A DNA stretch of 6,159 nucleotides from Chloroflexota bacterium. Its GTDB lineage: Bacteria > Chloroflexota > Dormibacteria > Aeolococcales > Aeolococcaceae. The translations under genes were made by a program, and so were the position numbers. A model generated the notes under the pieces. It had not been told where the DNA came from, ran no database searches, and saw nothing but the letters and a program-made list of their open reading frames with translations. Every line of letters starts with the position of its first letter. The stretch's first letter is position 1. Positions 1-4,822 of the stretch are shown here, one piece after another. Location of the stretch: assembly GCA_028287605.1 (NCBI GenBank), contig JAQBPI010000020.1, positions 1 to 6,159 of the forward strand. Direction: 5' to 3'.

Positions 1-134
1 AGCGTTCCTCGCGTCGTACCTCGGCCGGTGGAGGAGCAAATTGCGAGCGCGAAGCGCGCGCCGCCGGCGAGTGCCGGCGAGGGGGGGCAGGAGCCGGCAT
101 CGGGCGCGCCAGCGCACGATGTCTTGCGACTGAA
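1..134. other. Intergenic segment without a supported gene
   Basis: I see no convincing gene here. A GTG-initiated frame opens at 28 and runs into the tandem array, but its translation is low-complexity (Ala, Pro, Arg, Gly) and resembles no family I know. Small inverted repeats are visible: GCGC-GAA-GCGC at 47-57 and GCCGGC-GAGT-GCCGGC at 63-78. The latter is also an 8-base direct repeat, GCCGGCGA. The upstream neighbour lies outside the window, so this may be its 3' flank. Confidence 0.5.
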
Positions 135-157
135 CGGGGGGGACGCAGTCCCCCCCG
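135..157. repeat. Perfect G-run/C-run inverted repeat
   Basis: Ten bases (C, seven G, A, C at 135-144) pair perfectly with 148-157 around a GCA triloop (145-147). The stem is nearly all G:C, so it would be very stable in RNA or extruded DNA. It sits eight bases before the tandem array. No T-run follows on the + strand, so it is not a canonical intrinsic terminator, although GC-rich bacteria can terminate at such stems. Similar G-run/C-run stems occur at 1526-1548 and 1881-1893. Confidence 0.6.
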
Positions 158-164
158 AGTCAAG

Positions 165-478
165 ACCGGCGGCAGAGCGGCCCCACGCGAATCTCGACCG
201 GCGGCAGAACTGCCGGCCATCTCCACCGGCCGCACAACCGCCGCGCATCTCCACCCGGTGGCAGAACGCCCGAGCATCCCCACCGGCGCGCAGATCGCCC
301 GAGCATCCCCACCGGCGGCAGAACGGCCGAGCAACCCCACCCGGTGCAGATCGGCCGAGCACTCCACCGGCCGCACATCGCCCGAGCACCTCCACCGGCG
401 GCAGATCGCCCCGGGCATCTCCACCGGCCACACATCGTCCGGGCAACCCCACCGGCCGCAGATCGGCCGGGCAACTCC
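165..478. repeat. Degenerate tandem array, 11 units of ~28 nt
   Basis: Eleven contiguous units begin at 165, 197, 225, 253, 282, 311, 339, 366, 394, 423 and 451, with lengths 32, 28, 28, 29, 29, 28, 27, 28, 29, 28 and 28. Each opens with ACCGGC or ACCCGG, followed by GCAGA or GCACA. The middle is typically TCGGCC or TCGCCC, then GAGCA or GGGCA, and the unit ends CTCC or CCCC. There are no unique spacers. Most units are not multiples of three, so the reading frame rotates from unit to unit and no stable repeat peptide is encoded. I read it as non-coding minisatellite-type DNA upstream of the rpsF operon. Its function is unknown; possibilities include an array of protein-binding sites or slippage-generated junk. 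Confidence 0.85.
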
Positions 479-508
479 CCTCCGCCTCGCAGCCCGTTCG
501 CTCGGCCC

Positions 509-517
509 TGCTATCCT
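509..517 (+). promoter_or_regulatory. Possible extended -10 promoter for the rpsF operon
   Basis: TGCTATCCT matches the extended -10 pattern TGnTATnnT. It lies between the tandem array and the rpsF leader, about 90 bases before the rpsF start. No good -35 box is seen 16-18 bases upstream, which an extended -10 can tolerate. This is a motif match only. Confidence 0.25.
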
Positions 518-524
518 CGCCAGG

Positions 525-607
525 CCCCGCGACTGCGGGGGGTCAGACCGCTTTCCTGCGCCCGGCGTGACCGGGCGTCGAAGGCCATGGGAAAGGAGGT
601 GCCGCGC
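525..607 (+). promoter_or_regulatory. Structured rpsF 5' leader, possible S6:S18 autoregulatory RNA
   Basis: Two perfect hairpins are visible: CCCCGC-GACT-GCGGGG (525-540) and a 7-bp stem at 559-565/571-577 with a five-base loop. Flanking the second hairpin, CTTTCC (551-556) can pair with GGAAAG (590-595), which overlaps the start of the rpsF Shine-Dalgarno sequence. That would enclose the hairpin in a longer stem. Many bacteria repress rpsF-rpsR operons through an S6:S18-binding leader RNA, so an autogenous switch is plausible. I could not match the published consensus base by base, so the assignment is inferred from position and pairing. Confidence 0.3.
591..600 (+). promoter_or_regulatory. 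Strong ribosome binding site of rpsF
   Basis: GAAAGGAGGT is a near-perfect anti-16S match, with GGAGG (595-599) eight bases before GTG at 608. It decides the start: the in-frame ATG at 587 lies upstream of this site and would place it inside the coding sequence. Confidence 0.85.
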
Positions 608-1066
608 GTGCTGCGCGAGTACGAGTTGATGTATGTCGTCCGCCCCGACCTGGACGAGGACGGGCTGCGCGGCGCCGTGGAGGCGGTCCAGGTCCTGGTC
701 GAGGGCCAGGGCGCGGAGGTGACCGCCACCACCCCCTGGGGAAAGCGGCGTCTCGCCTACGAGATCGCGGGCCTGCGCGACGGCCACTACGTGATCGTCG
801 AGTTCCGGGGTGACGGCTCCAGGGTGAAGGATCTGGAGCGGGCGCTGCGCATCAGCGACCACGTGATCCGCCACATGATCACGATCGCCGCGCCCAAGCC
901 GCCGGAGAGCGAGGGCAAGGACGGCCGCCGCGCGGAGCGGGGCGCCGCCGCCGCGGAGGGCGACGGCGTGGAGGTCTCCGGCGAGATCGACGCCGAGGAG
1001 GCGGAGATCGAGGACCTCGAGCTCGCCGCCGCCGGCGACGAGGACGAGACGCGGGGGGAGCACTGA
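608..1066 (+). CDS. rpsF: 30S ribosomal protein S6
   Basis: S6 binds 16S rRNA in the platform of the small subunit as a heterodimer with S18, which is encoded two genes downstream. The 152-residue product opens LREYELMYVVRPDLDE, the classic S6 first strand. It continues with the TTPWGKRRLAYEI segment (about 41-53) and GHYVIVEF (59-66), and the core ends near HMITIAA (89-95). Residues about 98-152 form an extra tail rich in Glu, Asp, Ala and Gly, making the protein longer than a typical S6 core of roughly 95-100 residues. The GTG start is set by GGAGG eight bases upstream. The stop overlaps the ssb ATG by one base (TGATG), which indicates translational coupling. The family call is secure; the role of the tail is unknown. 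Confidence 0.96.
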   Translation: MLREYELMYVVRPDLDEDGLRGAVEAVQVLVEGQGAEVTATTPWGKRRLAYEIAGLRDGHYVIVEFRGDGSRVKDLERALRISDHVIRHMITIAAPKPPESEGKDGRRAERGAAAAEGDGVEVSGEIDAEEAEIEDLELAAAGDEDETRGEH

Positions 1067-1524
1067 TGGCAGGATCGCTGAACCGGGTGATGCTCATCGG
1101 TCGCCTGACCCGCGACCCCGAGCTGCGCTACACGCCGAGCGGCACCGCGGTGTGCCAGCTGGGCCTGGCCACCAACCGGTACGGGCAGGACCCGGCGTCG
1201 GGCGAGCGGCGCGAGTTCACCGAGTTCCACGACGTCGTGGTCTGGAACCAGGGCAACCGCAAGCTCGCCGAGCTCTGCGGGCAGTACCTCCAGAAGGGAC
1301 GCCTGGTCTACGTCGAGGGCCGCCTGCAGACCCGCTCCTGGGACGACCAGCAGAGCGGGCAGAAGCGCTATAAGACCGAGATCAACGCCCAGGACATCCA
1401 GTTCATCGACAGCCGCCAGGACGGCGCCGGCGCCGGCATGGGCGGTGACGCCCCGGTGGGCTCGGGCCGTCCCGCGCCCGTCTCCGGCGGCGGCGACGTC
1501 GATCCCGACGACATCCCCTTCTAG
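1066..1524 (+). CDS. ssb: Single-stranded DNA-binding protein
   Basis: SSB coats single-stranded DNA in replication, recombination and repair, and recruits partner proteins through its C-terminal tip. The 152-residue product has an N-terminal OB fold (about 4-115). Landmarks are LNRVMLIGRLTRDPELRYTP (5-24), FTEFHDVVVW (51-60) with the DNA-stacking aromatic W60, LRKG-like LQKGRLVYVEGRLQTRSW (75-92), and KTEINAQDIQFI (103-114). A short Gly-rich linker (about 118-143) leads to the acidic tip DPDDIPF (146-152), the standard partner-docking motif. The linker is shorter than in many SSBs. The ATG overlaps the rpsF stop by one base, and GGAG at 1057-1060 gives a well-spaced ribosome binding site. 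The gene order rpsF-ssb-rpsR is widespread in bacteria and supports this being the housekeeping SSB. Confidence 0.97.
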   Translation: MAGSLNRVMLIGRLTRDPELRYTPSGTAVCQLGLATNRYGQDPASGERREFTEFHDVVVWNQGNRKLAELCGQYLQKGRLVYVEGRLQTRSWDDQQSGQKRYKTEINAQDIQFIDSRQDGAGAGMGGDAPVGSGRPAPVSGGGDVDPDDIPF

Positions 1525-1525
1525 C

Positions 1526-1548
1526 GCCCGGGGGCGGAGCCCCCGGGC
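1526..1548 (+). terminator. GC-rich hairpin between ssb and rpsR
   Basis: GCCCGGGGGC (1526-1535) pairs perfectly over 10 bp with GCCCCCGGGC (1539-1548) around a GGA loop. It starts one base after the ssb stop codon. No T-run follows; instead a second small stem, GCGCC-GAC-GGCGC (1550-1562), comes next. It may attenuate transcription into rpsR, pause the polymerase, or act as an mRNA-processing or stability element that sets different ssb and rpsR levels. A full terminator seems unlikely because rpsR has no obvious promoter of its own. Confidence 0.45.
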
Positions 1549-1590
1549 GGCGCCGACGGCGCATCCCGACGACCAGGAGAAAACACGGCT

Positions 1591-1824
1591 GTGCCTGACT
1601 ACGACCGCCGCCGCCACCGCAAGGTGTGCTCCTTCTGCCTGGAGCACGTCGACCACATCGACTACAAGGAGGTGTCGCGGCTGCGGCGCTACCTCACCGA
1701 CCGCGCCAAGATCCTGCCGCGGCGGATGACCGGCACCTGTGCGCGCCACCAGCGGCTGCTCACCGTGGCCCTCAAGCGCGCCCGCCACATGGCGCTCCTG
1801 CCCTTCACCGCGGACGTCCGCTGA
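1591..1824 (+). CDS. rpsR: 30S ribosomal protein S18
   Basis: S18 pairs with S6 on the platform of the 30S subunit. The 77-residue product has the S18 core: [19 protein letters not shown] (13-31), [20 protein letters not shown] (31-50) and the basic C-terminal helix [20 protein letters not shown] (51-70). Residues C13, C16, C50 and H53 form a CxxC...CxxH set, matching the zinc-binding (C+) form of S18; many bacteria have a cysteine-free form instead. The GTG start follows GGAG (1576-1579) by 11 bases and gives a normal-length protein. It lies 66 bases after ssb, separated by a GC hairpin. The expected next gene, rplI, is absent, so rpsR is probably the last gene of this unit. Confidence 0.96.
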   Translation: MPDYDRRRHRKVCSFCLEHVDHIDYKEVSRLRRYLTDRAKILPRRMTGTCARHQRLLTVALKRARHMALLPFTADVR

Positions 1825-1839
1825 GGCGCAGCAGGGCGA

Positions 1840-1880
1840 AGGCCGTCATCCGCATCGACAGAATCAGCGGATGACGGCCT
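1840..1880 (+). terminator. 14-bp perfect inverted repeat after rpsR, likely terminator
   Basis: AGGCCGTCATCCGC (1840-1853) pairs perfectly with GCGGATGACGGCCT (1867-1880) around a 13-base loop. It begins 15 bases after the rpsR stop. There is no T-run, but the position at the end of the ribosomal unit and the long perfect stem suggest a terminator or 3'-end stabiliser. The AT content and loop differ from the G/C-run stems nearby, so it could alternatively be a protein-binding palindrome. Confidence 0.55.
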
Positions 1881-1923
1881 GGGGGAGTCCCCCCTCCGGG
1901 CGCTTCAGCGCCCGGAGGAGGGG
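1881..1923 (+). terminator. Second GC-rich stem with alternative pairing
   Basis: CCTCCGGGCGC (1893-1903) pairs perfectly with GCGCCCGGAGG (1908-1918) around TTCA. Skipping A1919, the stem extends by four more pairs (1889-1892 with 1920-1923). The C-run 1889-1893 can instead pair with the G-run 1881-1885 around AGT, so two structures compete. It directly abuts the 1840-1880 palindrome. The likely role is transcription termination for the rpsF-ssb-rpsR unit. Confidence 0.5.
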
Positions 1924-1980
1924 AGGGCGGCATCCCCGCCGTCCCCCCGCCCGCGGGGTCGGCGCAGACGGTGCCCCAAG

Positions 1981-1986
1981 TACACT
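1981..1986 (+). promoter_or_regulatory. Possible -10 box for the aminotransferase operon
   Basis: TACACT matches four of six bases of the bacterial -10 consensus and lies 33 bases before the aminotransferase ATG, downstream of the terminator-like stems. No recognisable -35 hexamer is seen at the usual distance (around 1957-1963). A new promoter is expected in this gap on positional grounds, but this particular site is a weak motif call. Confidence 0.3.
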
Positions 1987-2018
1987 GGCCCCGCCGACAA
2001 CCCCCTCATCGGAGTGCC

Positions 2019-3203
2019 ATGGCTTTCGAGCAGCAGCTTCGCGTCCCCGGTCCGACGCCCATCCCGGAGCGGGTGATGCGCTCCGCGGCGCGGCCGATGA
2101 TCAACCATCGCGGCCCCGATGCCGCGGTGATCATCCGCGACCTCGTCGACGGGCTGCGCTGGGGTCTGCAGACCGAGAACGACATCCTCCTGTTCCCCGC
2201 CAGCGGCACCGGCGGGCTGGAGGCGGCAGTCGCCAACCTCTTCAGCCCCGGCGAGGCCGGCCTCTTCTGCAGCATCGGCAGCTTCGGCGACCGCTGGGCC
2301 GACATCGCCGCCGCGTACGGCGTCGAGGCGGTGCGGCTGGAGATACCCTGGGGCGAGGCCCTCGACCCCGAGGACGTCGACCGGGTGCTCGCCGAGCATC
2401 CCGCGATCGAGAAGGTCTGCGTCACCCACAACGAGACCTCGACGGGCGTGGTCAACGACATGCGGTCCATCGCCGCGGTGGTGAAGGGGCGGGGCAAGCT
2501 GCTCGCCGTCGACAGCGTCAGCGGCGCCGGGGTGATGCCCCTGCCCGTCGACGAGCTCGGGCTGGACGTGGTGGTCACCGCCTCGCAGAAGGGATGGATG
2601 GCGCCGCCCGGGCTGGCCATGATCGCGGTGAGCCCGGCCGCCTACCGGGCCGCCGCGGCGGCGCGCTGCCCCAGCTTCTACTTCGACTTCGCGCGCCAGA
2701 AGGGGTTCATCGACCAGGGGACCACCTTCACCACCCCTCCGCTCGGCGTCATGTACGCCCTCCAGGAGGGGCTGGCGATGCTCCGCGAGGAGGGGCTGGA
2801 GAACGTCTTCGCCCGCCATCAGCGGGTCGCCGACATGATCCGCGCCGGCCTGGTGGCCATCGGGCTGCGGCTGCTGGCGCCGGAGGCGCACCGGAGCAAC
2901 GCGGTCACCGCGGTGCACTCGCCGGCGTCCTCGCCGGAGCAGCTCAAGGCCTTCCTCGCGGCGCTGCGCACCCGCCACGGGCTGGTGCTCGCCGGCGGCC
3001 AGGGACAGCTCGCCGGCCGCGTCTTCCGGGTCGGCCACCTCGGCTTCATCGAGGAGCGCGACGCCTACTCCATCCTCGCCACCATCGAGCAGGGGCTGGC
3101 CGACCACGGCCTGCTCAGCCGGGTCGGGCTGACGGTGGCCGCGGCCCAGCGGGTGGCGCGCGGCACCCAGGCGGCCCCCGAGCCGGCGGGCGCCGGCCGA
3201 TGA
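2019..3203 (+). CDS. Class V PLP aminotransferase, probable phosphoserine transaminase
   Basis: This is a fold-type I, class V aminotransferase of the alanine/serine-glyoxylate aminotransferase family. The 394-residue product starts with VPGPTPIPE (9-17) and PMINHRGP (26-33). It then shows the cofactor phosphate loop SGTGG (62-66), D165 in AVDSVS to hold the pyridine nitrogen, and the Schiff-base lysine K191 in TASQKGW. GTTFTTPPLG follows at 234-243, and R337 in FRVGHLG probably binds the substrate carboxylate. The ATG at 2019 is preferred over the upstream in-frame ATG at 1971: GGAG (2011-2014) precedes it and the family motif begins at once. Its stop overlaps serA by four bases (ATGA), so the natural substrate is likely 3-phosphohydroxypyruvate, giving O-phosphoserine. 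Sequence alone cannot exclude serine or alanine-glyoxylate activity. The classical SerC is a different branch of class V. Confidence 0.9.
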   Translation: MAFEQQLRVPGPTPIPERVMRSAARPMINHRGPDAAVIIRDLVDGLRWGLQTENDILLFPASGTGGLEAAVANLFSPGEAGLFCSIGSFGDRWADIAAAYGVEAVRLEIPWGEALDPEDVDRVLAEHPAIEKVCVTHNETSTGVVNDMRSIAAVVKGRGKLLAVDSVSGAGVMPLPVDELGLDVVVTASQKGWMAPPGLAMIAVSPAAYRAAAAARCPSFYFDFARQKGFIDQGTTFTTPPLGVMYALQEGLAMLREEGLENVFARHQRVADMIRAGLVAIGLRLLAPEAHRSNAVTAVHSPASSPEQLKAFLAALRTRHGLVLAGGQGQLAGRVFRVGHLGFIEERDAYSILATIEQGLADHGLLSRVGLTVAAAQRVARGTQAAPEPAGAGR

Positions 3204-4822
3204 CCACCGCCGAGGCACGCTCGGTGACCCAGCTCCCCCTCGGCACCTCCCGCATCCTGGTCGCGGACCCCATCGCCGAGGACGGCGTCGAGCGGCTCCG
3301 CGCCGCCGGCGAGGTCGACGTCGTCACCGGGCTGAGCCGCGAGGAGCTGATCGAGCGCATCCCCGGCTACGACGCGCTGGTGGTGCGGAGCGAGACCAGG
3401 GTCACCGCCGAGGTGCTCGCCGCCGGCACCCGTCTCAAGGTGGTCGGCCGCGCCGGCGTGGGCGTCGACAACATCGACATCGCCGCCGCCACCCGCCACG
3501 GGGTGCTGGTGCTCAACGCCCCCACCGGCAACACCATCGCCGCCGCCGAGCACGCGGTGGCGCTGATGTGCGCCCTGGCCCGCAACGTCGCGCCCGCCGA
3601 CCAGTCGCTCCACGCCGGTCGCTGGGAGCGGTCGAGGTTCATGGGGATGGAGCTCCGGGAGAAGACGCTGGGGCTGCTCGGGCTGGGCAAGATCGGCTTC
3701 GAGGTGGCCCGCGCCGCATCCCAGGGCCTGCTGATGCGGGTCATCGCCCACGACCCCCTGGTCACCCCGGAGCGCGCCGAGCAGGCGCAGGTCGAGCTGG
3801 TCGACCTGGACACGCTGATCCGCGAGTCCGACGTGCTCAGCGTGCACACGCCGCTCAACGACACGACGCGGGGGATCATCGGCGCCGAGCAGCTGCGCGC
3901 CATGAAGCGCACCGCCCGGGTCATCAACGTCGCCCGCGGCGGGATCGTCGACGAGGAGGCGCTCGCCGCCGCCCTGCGTGCGGGGGAGATCGCCGGCGCC
4001 GCGGTCGACGTCTTCACCAAGGAGCCGCCGCCCGCCGACCACCCGCTGCTGCAGGCGCCCGGCGCGCTGCTCACCCCGCACCTCGGCGCCAGCACCCGCG
4101 AGGCCCAGGTCAACGTCGCCTACGACGTCGCCGACCAGATCGTCGCGGTGCTGTCCGGCGGCGCCGCCCGCTACGCGGTCAACGCCCCGGTGATCCTCCC
4201 AGAGGAGATGGCGGCGCTCCAGCCCTACCTGCACCTCGCCCACCAGATGGGGTCGCTGGCCGCCCAGATGGGCGCCGGGCAGGTGCGCGAGGTGGTCTGC
4301 TCCTACACCGGCGAGCTCACCGGCCGCGACACCACGGTGCTGACCGCCGAGGCGCTCCGCGGGCTGCTCGCGCGGTTCACCGAGACCCGGATCAACCCCA
4401 TCAACGCCCGTGCCGTCGCCCGTCAGCACGGCATCGAGGTCGGCGAGAGCCGCACCAGCCGCTCGGTCGACTACGCCAACTCGATGCTGCTCGAGGTGGT
4501 CGGGGGCGAGCGGCTGTCGATCGCCGGAACCCAGCTGGAGGGCGAGGCCTGGATCACCCGCGTCAACGGCTACAAGGTGCGGATGCGGCCGGAGGGGCGG
4601 TACCTGATCGGCACCAACCGGGACCTGCCCGGGGTCATCGCCGGGGTCTCCTCCCACCTCGCGCGGCACGACATCAACATCGCCAACTTCGGCCTCGGTC
4701 GCGACCAGCCCCGCGGTCACGCCCTCTTCTACGTCGAGGTCGACGATTCCGTCCCCACCGAGGTGCTGGGCGAGATGCAGGCCACGATCGGGCTCGAGTC
4801 GGTGCGGGAAGTCCAGCTCTGA
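3200..4822 (+). CDS. serA: D-3-phosphoglycerate dehydrogenase (type I, ASB and ACT domains)
   Basis: SerA oxidises 3-phosphoglycerate to 3-phosphohydroxypyruvate with NAD, the committed step of serine synthesis. The product has 540 residues. The substrate-binding part includes VVRSETRV (61-68) and GRAGVGVDNID (83-93). The nucleotide domain has GLGKIG (161-166) and D185, which should contact the NAD ribose. The catalytic set R246 (NVARGG), E275 (TKEPP) and H294 (TPHLGAST) is complete. Residues about 330-455 match the extra ASB domain of long, mycobacterial-type enzymes. The C-terminal ACT domain (about 462-540) contains NRDLPGVIAGV (473-483) and DINIANF (491-497). D475 and N493 sit where serine-binding residues lie in such enzymes, suggesting feedback inhibition by serine. 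The start is the ATG in the ATGA overlap with the aminotransferase. The frame stays open far upstream, but that region is the other gene. Confidence 0.96.
   Translation: MTTAEARSVTQLPLGTSRILVADPIAEDGVERLRAAGEVDVVTGLSREELIERIPGYDALVVRSETRVTAEVLAAGTRLKVVGRAGVGVDNIDIAAATRHGVLVLNAPTGNTIAAAEHAVALMCALARNVAPADQSLHAGRWERSRFMGMELREKTLGLLGLGKIGFEVARAASQGLLMRVIAHDPLVTPERAEQAQVELVDLDTLIRESDVLSVHTPLNDTTRGIIGAEQLRAMKRTARVINVARGGIVDEEALAAALRAGEIAGAAVDVFTKEPPPADHPLLQAPGALLTPHLGASTREAQVNVAYDVADQIVAVLSGGAARYAVNAPVILPEEMAALQPYLHLAHQMGSLAAQMGAGQVREVVCSYTGELTGRDTTVLTAEALRGLLARFTETRINPINARAVARQHGIEVGESRTSRSVDYANSMLLEVVGGERLSIAGTQLEGEAWITRVNGYKVRMRPEGRYLIGTNRDLPGVIAGVSSHLARHDINIANFGLGRDQPRGHALFYVEVDDSVPTEVLGEMQATIGLESVREVQL

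Noticed and set aside
165..478. CRISPR array
   Set aside because: Units are contiguous and all similar along their whole length, with no conserved repeat separated by unique spacers and no cas genes nearby.
28..570. GTG-started + strand frame of 180 codons through the tandem array
   Set aside because: The translation is low-complexity and crosses units whose lengths are not multiples of three, so the repeat peptide changes with each frame. No family resemblance and no supporting gene context.
344..607. Upstream extension of rpsF to an ATG at 344 or 587
   Set aside because: The extension reads through the tandem array and hairpin leader. The strong GGAGG at 595-599 is placed for GTG 608, and the S6 family sequence begins right there.
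1739..3199. Upstream open frame continuous with serA
   Set aside because: It overlaps rpsR and the well-supported aminotransferase in another frame. Its translation is Arg/Pro/Gly-rich, as expected for off-frame high-GC DNA, and SerA homology starts only after 3200.
3568..4818. Upstream open frame continuous with the DUF1015 gene
   Set aside because: It lies inside serA in another frame, with Arg/Pro-rich sequence and no domain. DUF1015 similarity begins only near 4834.
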